Positions 35,150-43,929 of a DNA stretch of 64,000 nt are shown here, in pieces (positions within the stretch are counted from its first letter, which is position 1; the number at the start of each line of letters is the position of its first letter). The translations under genes and the position numbers were made by a program. The notes below the pieces were generated by a model. The model did no database searches, was not told the origin of the DNA, and saw only the letters and a list, made by a program, of their open reading frames with translations. This stretch comes from Seohaeicola_A nanhaiensis (GTDB lineage: Bacteria > Pseudomonadota > Alphaproteobacteria > Rhodobacterales > Rhodobacteraceae). The DNA is taken from assembly GCF_042654245.1 (NCBI RefSeq), contig NZ_JBHSGI010000016.1, forward strand, positions 1-64,000, read 5' to 3'.

Positions 35150-36673
35150 TCACTTGATGCGCTGGCCATTGGCCAGGATATGGCCCTGTGCGTTGATCTC
35201 GATCCGCGACTTGAGGCTGTCGGGCCCGTCGCCGGGCACAGCGAACATGCCCATCATCATGCGGGCCGGCATTGCTTCCTGATCCGAGATGATTCCCATC
35301 TTGATCAGGTTGTCGATCAGGGCATTGGCGCCGTTCAGGGCAAGGTCAATAGCCCCTTCCGGACGCGGCATGCCGGGGATGGTCTGCATGTCCGAATTGT
35401 CGAAGGTGAAAGCGCCTTGGCCGGTCAGCTTGGCGCCCACGGCCTGCAGCAGCAGGCTGTTGATGGTGACGGCATGAATCTCGCCCGGCGGCACGGGCGA
35501 ATTGGCGATGGCCTCGGCCTCGGCCGGATCCATGATATCGACCAGCATCTTCAGCTTGCCGGCCAGATCAAGCCCGATGGTCGCCGGATCACGCGGCAGG
35601 TTGCCGGCCGGATCGAAGATGCTCCAGATCATATCCGACATGGTGAAGTCGCCCAGCTTGAGCAGGAAGGAGAAGTCCTGCGGATCGTCCGACTTGGCAA
35701 TCGGGAAGACAAACCGCAGCGCGGTTTCGGCCAGGCTCAGCTCGACCGGGAAGGGCAGGTCACTGCCGCTGGCCGAGATCGACGTCGCCTTTCCGGTCAC
35801 GCCGTATGTGAGGGTCCAGGCGTTCATCCCGAATTCGAAACTGCCGCCCTGCGACGAGGTCTGGGCCGCAAAGCTCTGTCCGTCGCCAGTGCCTTCCAGC
35901 GCGCTGTTGCCGCCGGTGTAGCTGAAGCCGCCGTCGACTGCGAAGCCGGCCTTGAGCATCGCGCTCATGTTGGTGGTGTCCATGTCCTTCGGAATGGACC
36001 CGGTTCCCGAGAAGGTCAGGCCCTGAAGCTGACCCTTGAAGGTGCCGTTGTCGGCGCTTTCGGGATCCTTGAAAGCCATGTCATAGGAAAGCTGCCCGAC
36101 GGTGAAGTTCTGATCGAAACCGCGCAGGTCGCCAAGCGTGGTCTTCGTGGTCCCGGCGGTATTGTCCATCGAGATCGCGACCCGGGCGGTGTCGGCCGGC
36201 ACCGGCTCGCCCTTGGCCGTGACCTGGCCAAGAGTGAGCGTGGTGTTGTCCGAGCTGTGCTCGTAGGTCATGTTCTGCGGATCGCCAGAGATCTTCATGG
36301 TGCTGCCGCTGTGCGTCACCACCACCTCGCCGCTGGCGGGCTCGCTGCCGCCGGTCACGTCGAAGCGCACGGGCAGCGGGCTTGGGTAGTCGACATTGAC
36401 CGTGCCGTCGCCGTTCTCGATCAAAGAAATCGAGGGGATCACGATGGAGAGCGTCGAGTCCTCTTCCGGGATCGGCAGGGACATCGTGATGTCGGTCACG
36501 GTCAGCGTGTTGCCCGACATCGTCTCGGTGCCGCTGACCTGATAACCGGTCGAGGTCATGTAATCGCGCCAATCGGTCCAGACGTCCTGGGCCGAGATGT
36601 CGGCCCAGGCGGCCGAAGTGCTAAATACGCAAAGCGCGGCCGCGCTGGCGCCGCGCCGGAAATGAATTGACAT
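35150..36673 (-). CDS. DUF2125 periplasmic protein
   Basis: A 507-residue exported protein with a signal peptide (GASAAALCVFSTSAAWADI, cleavage near residue 24). The mature part is rich in beta strands with repeats of Thr/Gly/Asp-rich segments. It matches the DUF2125 family by the opening LTVTDITMSLPIPEEDSTLSIVIPSISL and the later LDLAGKLKMLVDIMDPAEAEAIA. Function is unknown; the family resembles AsmA-like lipid-handling barrels only loosely. A monocistronic unit closed by a strong terminator. Confidence 0.78.
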   Translation of the reverse strand: MSIHFRRGASAAALCVFSTSAAWADISAQDVWTDWRDYMTSTGYQVSGTETMSGNTLTVTDITMSLPIPEEDSTLSIVIPSISLIENGDGTVNVDYPSPLPVRFDVTGGSEPASGEVVVTHSGSTMKISGDPQNMTYEHSSDNTTLTLGQVTAKGEPVPADTARVAISMDNTAGTTKTTLGDLRGFDQNFTVGQLSYDMAFKDPESADNGTFKGQLQGLTFSGTGSIPKDMDTTNMSAMLKAGFAVDGGFSYTGGNSALEGTGDGQSFAAQTSSQGGSFEFGMNAWTLTYGVTGKATSISASGSDLPFPVELSLAETALRFVFPIAKSDDPQDFSFLLKLGDFTMSDMIWSIFDPAGNLPRDPATIGLDLAGKLKMLVDIMDPAEAEAIANSPVPPGEIHAVTINSLLLQAVGAKLTGQGAFTFDNSDMQTIPGMPRPEGAIDLALNGANALIDNLIKMGIISDQEAMPARMMMGMFAVPGDGPDSLKSRIEINAQGHILANGQRIK

Positions 36674-36828
36674 AAAGGTACCCTTCTTCGCTGAGGTCTG
36701 CGCGCATGGTCATCCGCGCGCCGCGCGGCGTCAAGGGGGGAGCGGAGGCGGCGCAACAATCTGCCTTGAGGCTGGACCACTGTGACGGGGGCAGCTACCA
36801 GAAGGCGGACAGATGCAGGAGATCAGGC

Positions 36829-37575
36829 ATGAACATGACAGGCAAGACGGTGATCGTCACCGGGGCGAGCCGGGGAATCGGGGCCGAGGCCGGGCGGGTT
36901 TTTGCCGCAGCGGGAGCCAATGTCGTGCTGCTCGCGCGAAGCGCCGCGCCGGTCGAGGCGCTGGCGGACGAGATCGGCACGCAGGCGCTGGGGCTGGCCT
37001 GCGACGTCGCCGACTACGCTCAGGTCGAAGCGGCGGTGTCCGCGACGCTGGGGCGCTTCGGGCAGATCGACGTGCTGATCAACAACGCCGGGGTGATCGA
37101 ACCGATCGCACGGCTGGCCGAGGCCGATCCAGCGGGATGGGGCCATGCGGCGGACATCAACCTCAAGGGCGTGTTCCACGGGATGCGGGCGGCGGTGCCC
37201 TACATGCGGGCCAAGGGCGGGACGGTGCTGACCGTCAGTTCGGGTGCGGCGCACTATCCGATCGAGGCCTGGAGCCACTATTGTTCGTCCAAGGCCGGTG
37301 CGGCAATGCTGACCCAATGCCTGGATCACGAGGAACGCGCCAACGGAATCCGGGCCATCGGCCTGTCGCCGGGCACCGTGGCCACGCAGATGCAGAAAGA
37401 AATCAAGGCGTCGCGCATCAATCCGGTGAGCCAGCTGGACTGGTCCGATCACATCCCGGCGGACTGGCCGGCGAAGGCGCTGCTCTGGATGTGCTCGCCC
37501 GAGGCGGACGAATTCCTGGGCGGCGAGATTTCGCTGCGCGACCCGGCGATCCGCGCGAAGGCGGGCCTGGCATGA
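36829..37575 (+). CDS. Short-chain dehydrogenase/reductase
   Basis: A 248-residue classical SDR: TGASRGIGAEAGRVF nucleotide-binding loop, NNAGVIEPIARL, catalytic SSGAAHYPIEAWSHYCSSKAGA with Ser and Tyr-x-x-x-Lys (here Tyr-Cys-Ser-Ser-Lys), and LSPGTVATQMQ. It oxidises or reduces a hydroxyl/keto group with NAD(P). AGGAG lies seven bases before ATG 36829. The stop overlaps the enoyl-CoA hydratase start (ATGA), so a hydroxyacyl or ring-carbon pathway is plausible, but the substrate is not readable. Confidence 0.9.
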   Translation: MNMTGKTVIVTGASRGIGAEAGRVFAAAGANVVLLARSAAPVEALADEIGTQALGLACDVADYAQVEAAVSATLGRFGQIDVLINNAGVIEPIARLAEADPAGWGHAADINLKGVFHGMRAAVPYMRAKGGTVLTVSSGAAHYPIEAWSHYCSSKAGAAMLTQCLDHEERANGIRAIGLSPGTVATQMQKEIKASRINPVSQLDWSDHIPADWPAKALLWMCSPEADEFLGGEISLRDPAIRAKAGLA

Positions 37576-38180
37576 TCGAACTCGACAAGGCCGATGGTCT
37601 CTGGACCGTCACGCTGAACCGTCCGGACAAGGCCAACTCCCTGACGCCCGAGATGTTGGAGCGGCTGGTGGAGATTGCCGAGAGTGCCGGCGAGGCGCGC
37701 GCATTGATCCTGACCGGGATGGGAAAGGTGTTCAGCGCCGGTGCCGATCTGGACGCAGCCCGCGCCGGTCTGGCGACCTCGCCCTTGTGGGAGCGTCTGT
37801 CCGGGGCAATTGCCGCGCTGCCGAGGCTGACCGTCGCCGCCCTGAACGGGACTCTGGCGGGGGGCGCGATGGGAATGGCGCTGGCCTGCGACCTGCGGAT
37901 TGCCGTTCCTGGGGCCAAGTTCTTCTACCCGGTCATGAAGCTTGGCTTTCTGCCTCAGCCTTCGGACCCCATGCGCATGGCCGCGCTGATCGGCCCGGCG
38001 CGGACAAAGCTGGTGCTGATGGGAGGACAGAAACTGAGCACCGAGGAAGCGCTGGCCTTTGGTCTGATCGACCGGATCGTTGAGCCGGAGGCGCTGATGG
38101 AGACGGCGAGAGCGCTGACGGCGGACACCTGCGCGGCAAAGGCAGAGATCGCGCAGGCGATCAAAGCGATGTGTCACTGA
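37572..38180 (+). CDS. Enoyl-CoA hydratase/isomerase family protein
   Basis: A 202-residue crotonase-fold protein, shorter than the usual 255-265 residues because the C-terminal helical trimerisation region is reduced. VTLNRPDKANSLTPEM and VFSAGADLDAARAG hold the first oxyanion half. GTLAGGAMGMALACDLRIA holds the second. MKLGFLPQPSD replaces the usual LGLxPG-G active-site region, so the hydratase glutamate is not evident. It probably acts on a CoA thioester or is a divergent member. Coupled to the upstream SDR gene. Confidence 0.82.
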   Translation: MIELDKADGLWTVTLNRPDKANSLTPEMLERLVEIAESAGEARALILTGMGKVFSAGADLDAARAGLATSPLWERLSGAIAALPRLTVAALNGTLAGGAMGMALACDLRIAVPGAKFFYPVMKLGFLPQPSDPMRMAALIGPARTKLVLMGGQKLSTEEALAFGLIDRIVEPEALMETARALTADTCAAKAEIAQAIKAMCH

Positions 38181-38190
38181 ACCAGGCCGG

Positions 38191-39798
38191 TCAGCCCTCG
38201 GCGTTGTCCATATCCCAGGCAGCCAGCAGGCGCGGCAGGGCGATGTTCCAGTCCATGACACCGGTCTTGGCCGCCCAATCGTCGTAGCGGCGCAGCAGGT
38301 CGGTTTCCAACCTGCCGCCCTTGCCGGTGAGGTTGTGGAGCTCTGTCCGGTCCGTCTCCATGTCGAACAGCTCCCACGCCTTCCCGTGCTGGCGCACCAG
38401 CTTGAAGTTACCCATCCGGACCGCCGAGTTGCCCTCATGTTCCCAGAAGATCGGCGCCTCGCGGCTCCAGTCCGCGCCCTTGAGCAGCGGCAGCAGCGAT
38501 TCTCCCTGGCAGGGCTGGATCGCCTCGCCACCAAGTTCACCCAGGTAGGTTGCCCCGGTCACTTCCAGGATGGTCGGCAGGATATCCACCACATGCGCCG
38601 CCTGATGGGCAACCTGGCCCGGCTGGATATGGCCGGGCCAATGCGCGATCAGCGGGGTCGAGATGCCGCCCTCGTGGACGTAATGCTTGAACAGCCGGAA
38701 CGGCACGTTTGACACATTCGCCCAAGGCTTGTCATAGCTCTGGTAGGTCAGCGCGTCGCCGGGGCGGATGTCGGGCCGGTTGCCCATCAGGATGGTGCGC
38801 CCGTCGTGGGTTTGGTCGGGAAAGAACTTGGCCCAGCCGTCCTCGGCCATGAACTCGGCGCAGCCGCCGTTGTCGGAGAGGAACAGGATCAGCGTGTTGT
38901 CATATTGGCCCAGCCGCTTCAGCGCGGCGACGAAACGGCCGATGGACTGGTCCATCCGGTCCACCATTGCCGCATAGGTGGCCATCTTGCTGGCCTGCCA
39001 GTCCTTGTGTTTGTCGTCAGCCCAGGGATGCACCTCGGAATCGCGGGGCGAGATGTCCCAGTTGGTCTGGAACAGCCCCCTGGCGTTCATCTCCTCGTGC
39101 CGGGCGGTGCGCATCGCGTCCCAGCCCTTGTCGTAGACGCCGTCATAGCGCGAGATATCCTCGGGCAGGGCGTGCAGCGGCCAGTGCGGGGCGGCATGGG
39201 CGAGGTAGAGGAAGAAGGGCACGTCGTCCTTGGTTGCGTCCTCGACCATCCCGATCGCCTTGTCGGTGATCGCGTCAGTGAAATAGAAATCGTCGGGGTA
39301 GACGTCGACGCGACTGTCATCCTCCAGCATGAAATGCGGCGAGAAGAAGTGGGTCACGCCATCCACGATCCCGTAGAAGCGGTCGAAGCCCCGTTGCCGT
39401 GGCGTCGGGTGGTCCACGTCGCCGACGCGCCAGCTGTCCACCTCGCGCGCCATGAAGTCGCCCGCCACATGCCACTTGCCGCTCATCAGCGTCCGATACC
39501 CGGCGGCGCGCAGATGCTCGGCAATGGTGGCGCTGTCGTTTCGCAGGAATCCCCGATAGGCCGGAGTGCCGAGGTCGGCCCCCATGTGCCCGACGCCCGC
39601 GTTATGCGGGTAGAGCCCGGTCAGCAGCGAGGCCCGCGTCGGACAGCAGCGCGCGCAGTTGTACATCGCCGTCATCAGCGCGCCACCCTTCGCCAGCGCG
39701 TCGATGTTGGGGGTGCGGATCTCCGATCCGGTCACGCCGAGATCGGCGAAACCCATGTCGTCAACGAGGATCAGCACGACGTTTGGGCGGTTGGGCAT
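38191..39798 (-). CDS. Sulfatase (arylsulfatase A-like, formylglycine-dependent)
   Basis: A 535-residue type I sulfatase. LILVDDMGFADLG binds the calcium ion. NCARCCPTRASLLTG contains the C-x-P-x-R motif, whose cysteine is oxidised to formylglycine by FGE; a C-terminal LFMETDRTELHNLTGK-like segment (LFDMETDRTELHNLTG) is typical. It hydrolyses sulfate esters. No signal peptide is evident, so it would be cytoplasmic unless exported by another route. It is convergent with the enoyl-CoA hydratase gene, ten bases away. FGE is not in the window. Confidence 0.92.
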   Translation of the reverse strand: MPNRPNVVLILVDDMGFADLGVTGSEIRTPNIDALAKGGALMTAMYNCARCCPTRASLLTGLYPHNAGVGHMGADLGTPAYRGFLRNDSATIAEHLRAAGYRTLMSGKWHVAGDFMAREVDSWRVGDVDHPTPRQRGFDRFYGIVDGVTHFFSPHFMLEDDSRVDVYPDDFYFTDAITDKAIGMVEDATKDDVPFFLYLAHAAPHWPLHALPEDISRYDGVYDKGWDAMRTARHEEMNARGLFQTNWDISPRDSEVHPWADDKHKDWQASKMATYAAMVDRMDQSIGRFVAALKRLGQYDNTLILFLSDNGGCAEFMAEDGWAKFFPDQTHDGRTILMGNRPDIRPGDALTYQSYDKPWANVSNVPFRLFKHYVHEGGISTPLIAHWPGHIQPGQVAHQAAHVVDILPTILEVTGATYLGELGGEAIQPCQGESLLPLLKGADWSREAPIFWEHEGNSAVRMGNFKLVRQHGKAWELFDMETDRTELHNLTGKGGRLETDLLRRYDDWAAKTGVMDWNIALPRLLAAWDMDNAEG

Positions 39799-39862
39799 GG
39801 CGGGTCTCCTTTCGGTGCAAGCCTATGTGCGATGTCGCCACGATCTGTTCCGGACGCGACAC

Positions 39863-40150
39863 CTACCGCCGTTTCCCGGGCACGCGCGACAGGAACTGCG
39901 GCGGCCGCTTTGCCACCCAGGCGATGAAACCCGCCAGCCGCGGATGTGTGCGCAGCGCCTCGACTGTGTTGTAGCGGCGCGCGAGTTCGGCCTCGGTGAG
40001 GGTGGCGTGAATTTCCTTGTGGCAGATGTGGTGCAGCAGCACAGTCGGCCCGCCCTTGCCGCCCTTCAGGCGCGGCACCAGGTGATGCAGGCTTTGCGGC
40101 GCGGCCGGCGGGATCGGGCGCAGGCAGAGCGGGCAGATCGGATCGGACAT
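39863..40150 (-). CDS. HNH endonuclease-domain protein
   Basis: A 95-residue protein with a C-P-L-C knuckle at residues 6-9, then LHHLVPRLKGGKGGPTVLLHHICHKEIH, an HNH motif with a second zinc-binding pair (C44). The motif residues His22/His23, His40/41 and His45/48 are present. Single-domain HNH proteins of this type in Rhodobacterales are of unknown role; nicking or DNA repair is possible. It starts at ATG 40150 with no partner, between the sulfatase and the divergent flavoprotein gene. Confidence 0.82.
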   Translation of the reverse strand: MSDPICPLCLRPIPPAAPQSLHHLVPRLKGGKGGPTVLLHHICHKEIHATLTEAELARRYNTVEALRTHPRLAGFIAWVAKRPPQFLSRVPGKRR

Positions 40151-40222
40151 GGCGCTTGAACCCTTGGGGCGGACAGTCCAAGTGTGGAGCTTGCCCAGCA
40201 GATGGCAAGACGGGAGATCGGG

Positions 40223-41410
40223 ATGGCCCAAGCGGTGGTGATCGGCGGCGGGCCGGCGGGGCTGATGGCGGCAGAGATGCTGGCGCGCGCGGGCCACGCG
40301 GTGACGGTGGCCGAGGCAAAGCCGTCGCTCGGGCGCAAACTGCTGATGGCCGGCAAGTCTGGCCTGAACCTGACCAAGGAAGAGGAGGGCGCGACCTTTC
40401 TCGCGGCCTATGCCGAAGCCGGTTGCTGGCTTGCCCCGATGTTGCAAGACTTCGGCCCCGCGGAGGTGCGCGCCTGGGCCGCTGACCTCGGTCAGGAGAC
40501 CTTCGCCGGCTCGACAGGGCGGGTGTTCCCGGTGGCGATGAAGGCCTCGCCGCTGCTGCGCGCCTGGATCGGGCGGCTGACCGGATTGGGCGTGAGGTTT
40601 CTCACCCGCTGGCGGTGGACCGGATGGGACGACGCCGGGCTGAGCTTTGCAACTCCCCAAGGCCCGCAACACCTCCGCGCCGAGGCAACCGTTCTGGCGC
40701 TGGGCGGAGCCAGCTGGGCGCGGCTGGGATCGGACGGGGCCTGGACGGAACTGTTGTCGGCGCGGGGCGTGATGCTGGCCCCCTTTGCACCGGCCAATGC
40801 CGGGGTGTCGGTCGATTGGTCGCGGCACATGCCGGCGGTGTTCGGTCAGCCGCTGAAAGGCGTGGCTTTTCGCGCAGGGCCTTACACCTCGCGCGGCGAA
40901 GCAGTGATTTCGGCCAAGGGGCTGGAGGGCAGCGGGATCTATGCCGTCAGCCGGGGGGTGCGCGAGGGGCATTCGCTGAATGTCGATTTGATGCCCGATC
41001 TCCCGCTGGACGAGGTGGCGCAGCGTCTTGCCCGGCCGCGCGGCCGGGACACATTGAGCAACCACCTGCGAAAGACGCTGAAGCCGGGGCCTGCGGCGGC
41101 AGCGCTGCTGAACGAATTCGGCCGTCCTCTGCCGCTCGCGCCCGAACTGCTGGCGGCGAAGGTCAAGGAGCTGACCATCCGCCACGCCGGACTGCGGCCC
41201 CTTGACGAACCAATATCGACCGCCGGTGGCGTGCCGGCGGCGGCGCTGAATGCGCAACTGATGCTGCAGGCGATGCCCGGAACCTTCTGCGCGGGAGAGA
41301 TGCTGGACTGGGAAGCGCCGACCGGGGGCTATCTGTTGACCGCCTGCCTCGCGACCGGGCGGCAGGCGGGGCTGGGCGCCGCGCGCTGGCTGGACGAACG
41401 CAGCCGATAG
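40223..41410 (+). CDS. NAD(P)/FAD-dependent oxidoreductase, TIGR03862 (HI0933-like) flavoprotein
   Basis: A 395-residue flavoprotein: Rossmann motif VVIGGGPAGLMAAEMLARAGHAV, then AKPSLGRKLLMAGKSGLNLTKEE (HI0933-like RK-loop), RVFPVAMKASPLLRAW and a C-terminal FCAGEMLDWEAPTGGYLLTACLATGRQAG. This is the TIGR03862 branch of the YhiN/HI0933 group, whose substrate is unknown. I place the start at ATG 40223 behind GGGAG; a GTG at 40184 gives an extra 13 residues. Confidence 0.92.
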   Translation: MAQAVVIGGGPAGLMAAEMLARAGHAVTVAEAKPSLGRKLLMAGKSGLNLTKEEEGATFLAAYAEAGCWLAPMLQDFGPAEVRAWAADLGQETFAGSTGRVFPVAMKASPLLRAWIGRLTGLGVRFLTRWRWTGWDDAGLSFATPQGPQHLRAEATVLALGGASWARLGSDGAWTELLSARGVMLAPFAPANAGVSVDWSRHMPAVFGQPLKGVAFRAGPYTSRGEAVISAKGLEGSGIYAVSRGVREGHSLNVDLMPDLPLDEVAQRLARPRGRDTLSNHLRKTLKPGPAAAALLNEFGRPLPLAPELLAAKVKELTIRHAGLRPLDEPISTAGGVPAAALNAQLMLQAMPGTFCAGEMLDWEAPTGGYLLTACLATGRQAGLGAARWLDERSR

Positions 41411-41501
41411 GTGGGGCGCACTTTCGCCACACAGTGGCATGGCCTCTGGCCGCGAGTCACGCTAGAGGGCTGTGGCAGACCGCCGCGCGAAAGGGCCATG
41501 C

Positions 41502-42152
41502 ATGACCGAAATCACGCTCATCCGTCATGGACAGGCCAATTCGGGCGCGCGCGACGAAGTCGGCTATGACCGGCTGTCGCCACTCGGCCACCGCCAGGCG
41601 GAATGGCTGGGCGCCCATCTGCGCGAGACCGGCGGCCATGTGCCGCGCCTGTTCTGCGGCACGCTGAACCGCCATGTCGAGACCGCCGCAAGCATGGGCT
41701 TTGCCGAGGCGACCCGCGATGCCCGGCTGAACGAGCTGGAGTATTTTACTCTCGCCCATCTGCTGGACATCCAGCATGGCGTGCCAGTGCCGGCGGATCG
41801 CGAGGGGTTCATCCGCCATCTGCCCCAGGTCTTCACCGCCTGGGCGGAGGATCGGATCGAAGGCGCGCCGGAACGGTTTGCCGCCTTCGAGAAGCGGATT
41901 GAGGATGTGCTGCACGAGATCGCGGCCGGGACAGGCTCGGCCCTTGTTGTGACCTCGGGCGGGCTGATCGCGATGGCGATGCGCCGGTTCCTAAACCTCG
42001 ACATGGCCGCGACAGCGCGGCTGGCGCTGGCGATCCTCAATACCTCGGTCCACCGCCTGTTTCCGATCGGCGAGCAGCTGACCCCGACCCTGTTCAACGC
42101 CGTTCCGCATCTTGAAACGCCAGACCGCCGTTTTGCCCAGACTCATCTGTAA
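41502..42152 (+). CDS. Histidine phosphatase family protein
   Basis: A 216-residue phosphoglycerate mutase-like phosphatase with the RHG motif in LIRHGQANSGARDEVGYDRLSPLGHRQAEWLG and the second conserved histidine region replaced by ALVVTSGGLIAMAMR, where the usual His is Ser or Thr. That loss is frequent in divergent members and lowers certainty of activity. The expected reaction is phosphate transfer through a phosphohistidine. The GST gene starts ten bases after the stop and the two are co-directional. Confidence 0.82.
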   Translation: MTEITLIRHGQANSGARDEVGYDRLSPLGHRQAEWLGAHLRETGGHVPRLFCGTLNRHVETAASMGFAEATRDARLNELEYFTLAHLLDIQHGVPVPADREGFIRHLPQVFTAWAEDRIEGAPERFAAFEKRIEDVLHEIAAGTGSALVVTSGGLIAMAMRRFLNLDMAATARLALAILNTSVHRLFPIGEQLTPTLFNAVPHLETPDRRFAQTHL

Positions 42153-42162
42153 GAGGCCCGAC

Positions 42163-42777
42163 ATGAAGCTCTATTACTTTCCCAAGACCATCTCGATCGC
42201 CGCTGTCCTCGCGCTGCATGAAGCAGGCGTGGAGTTCGAGGCGGTGAAGGTCGATTTCTCCAAGGCCGAGCAGGCCGGCCCGCACTATCACGCGATCAAC
42301 CCCAAGGGCCGGGTGCCGGCGCTGGTGACGGACCAGGGCGTGGTGACGGAAACAGGGGCGATCCTGGAATATATCGCGGCGCTGGCACCCGAGGCGGGGC
42401 TGGTACCTGCGGACGCCCTGCAGGCGGCACGGATGCGCGAGGCGATGTATTATCTGGCCTCGACTGCCCATGTGAACCACGCCCACAAGATGCGCGGCGC
42501 GCGCTGGGCGACGCAGGAAACGTCCTTCGCCGACATGGCCGCCAAGGTGCCCGAGACGATGACCGCCTCTGCCGCCTATCTGGAAAACAAGGTGCTGGCA
42601 GGCCCCTTCGTTCTGGGCGAGCGGATCAGCCTGGCCGATGTCTATCTGTATGTGGTCTGCACCTGGCTGCCCGGCGATCAGGTCGATATGACCGCCTTCC
42701 CCAAGCTCACTGGTTTCGTGGCGGCGATGGAGGCGCGGCCTTCGGTCGCGAAGGCCCGCGCCGACGGGATGATCTGA
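42163..42777 (+). CDS. Glutathione S-transferase family protein
   Basis: A 204-residue two-domain GST. The thioredoxin-like N-terminal domain reads KLYYFPKTISIAAVLALHEAGVEFEAVKVDF, with NPKGRVPALVTDQGVVTETGAILEYIA holding the glutathione-binding cis-proline and Glu-Thr pair. A helical C-terminal domain follows with ISLADVYLYVV. The N-terminal Ser/Tyr position reads Pro-Lys-Thr-Ile-Ser, so a beta- or delta-type class is likely. It conjugates or isomerises an unknown electrophile. The start is ATG 42163. Confidence 0.9.
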   Translation: MKLYYFPKTISIAAVLALHEAGVEFEAVKVDFSKAEQAGPHYHAINPKGRVPALVTDQGVVTETGAILEYIAALAPEAGLVPADALQAARMREAMYYLASTAHVNHAHKMRGARWATQETSFADMAAKVPETMTASAAYLENKVLAGPFVLGERISLADVYLYVVCTWLPGDQVDMTAFPKLTGFVAAMEARPSVAKARADGMI

Positions 42778-42780
42778 GGG

Positions 42781-43098
42781 TCAGAGCAGGCCGTCTTCCG
42801 CATCGGCGACGTCGATCCCCAGCGCCTCGAGCCCGGTTTCCAGATGATCCGACAGATGCGGGGTGCCGATGAGATAGTCGGCGCAGGGCGTCGTGGCTTC
42901 GGCCCGCGCGGTGGCGATGGCTTCTGCCAGGTCCTCGGGCTCGAAGACCTCGCGGCCGATCCACATGACGGCGACCAGTTCGGCCTGTTCGTCCTCGCTC
43001 AGACGGTCGATGAAGGCGCGCAGCTCGGGCTCAGCCCGGTCGAGTTCGCGTGCCATCAGCGCCACCTGTGCCGCTGTGCGGGGGGAAAGTTCGATCAT
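42781..43098 (-). CDS. DUF3775 family protein
   Basis: A 105-residue protein starting MIELSPRTAAQVALMARELDRAEPELRAFIDRL, followed by LVAVMWIGREVFEPEDLAEAIATARAEA and HLSDHLETGLEALGID. This is the DUF3775 pattern, an all-helical family common in Rhodobacterales. Function is unknown. The ATG at 43098 fits the family N-terminus better than an upstream start at 43131. It is convergent with the GST gene, three bases away. Confidence 0.8.
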   Translation of the reverse strand: MIELSPRTAAQVALMARELDRAEPELRAFIDRLSEDEQAELVAVMWIGREVFEPEDLAEAIATARAEATTPCADYLIGTPHLSDHLETGLEALGIDVADAEDGLL

Positions 43099-43260
43099 CT
43101 GCGTGTCCCTGATGCTGTCCTTCCCCTGCACTCAGCATGACCAGACGGTCTGAACCTTGATCTGAGACAAACCTTTTGGCGCAAGGCGAAGGGTTCGACG
43201 CGGATTTCCGCGCTGGTGGGCGAAAAATTCGATCCGTCGCGCCGGCGCTACGGAGGTATC

Positions 43261-43911
43261 ATGCCGAAGAGGGTGCGGCAGGAGAGGGTGCCCATGAACG
43301 ATAAGCCGCGATATGAGGAATTTGATTCGCCCGGCGCTTTTCGCCGGACTCTTGCCCGGTTGATGGGGGTCGGGCCCGATAGCTTTCCTGCCGGGGCGCG
43401 GCTGATGGCCGACTGGATCGACACGTCGCTTGGACCGATGGTGGCGGTGGCGGACGACAGGGCGCTGCATCTGTTGGAGTTCGTTGAGCGGAAAATCCTG
43501 CCCGCCGAACTGAAACGGCTGGAGGCAAGTTTCGGCGGGATCGGTCTGGGGCGGCCCGACGTGGTGGCGCTGGCGGCGGAGGAACTGGGGGCGTTCTTTG
43601 CAGGGCGGTCGGCTCGGTTCACGGTTCCGCTGGCACCCTCAGGTGCAGACTTTGCGCAGCGGGTCTGGCAGGCGCTGAGAGACATCCCGGCCGGCGAGAC
43701 GCGAAGTTATACCGAAGTGGCCGCACAGATCGGGCGGCCGGACGCGGTGCGCGCGGTGGCGCGCGCTAACGGCGCCAATCCGATTGCGGTGCTGATCCCC
43801 TGTCACAGGGTGATCGGCGCGGATGGGTCGCTGACCGGCTATGGCGGCGGGCTGTGGCGCAAGCAGAGGTTGATCGACCTCGAACGGGGCTATGCGGTTG
43901 GGCTTTCTTGA
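43261..43911 (+). CDS. Methylated-DNA-protein-cysteine S-methyltransferase, Ada-like with truncated AraC part
   Basis: A 216-residue alkyltransferase. The C-terminal half is the Ogt catalytic domain: FAQRVWQALRDIPAGETRSYTEVAAQIG, RAVARANGANPIAVLIPCHRVIGADGSLTGYGGG, with Cys of PCHRV as the acceptor. The N-terminal EEFDSPGAFRRTLARLMGVGPDSF resembles the last helix-turn-helix of the AraC domain in Ada fusions, but the preceding AraC helices are missing. So it probably repairs O6-alkylguanine without the regulator function. Starts at 43261 (GGAGG before it) or 43294 are both possible. Confidence 0.85.
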   Translation: MPKRVRQERVPMNDKPRYEEFDSPGAFRRTLARLMGVGPDSFPAGARLMADWIDTSLGPMVAVADDRALHLLEFVERKILPAELKRLEASFGGIGLGRPDVVALAAEELGAFFAGRSARFTVPLAPSGADFAQRVWQALRDIPAGETRSYTEVAAQIGRPDAVRAVARANGANPIAVLIPCHRVIGADGSLTGYGGGLWRKQRLIDLERGYAVGLS

Positions 43912-43929
43912 CATGATGCCCGGTGCGCG

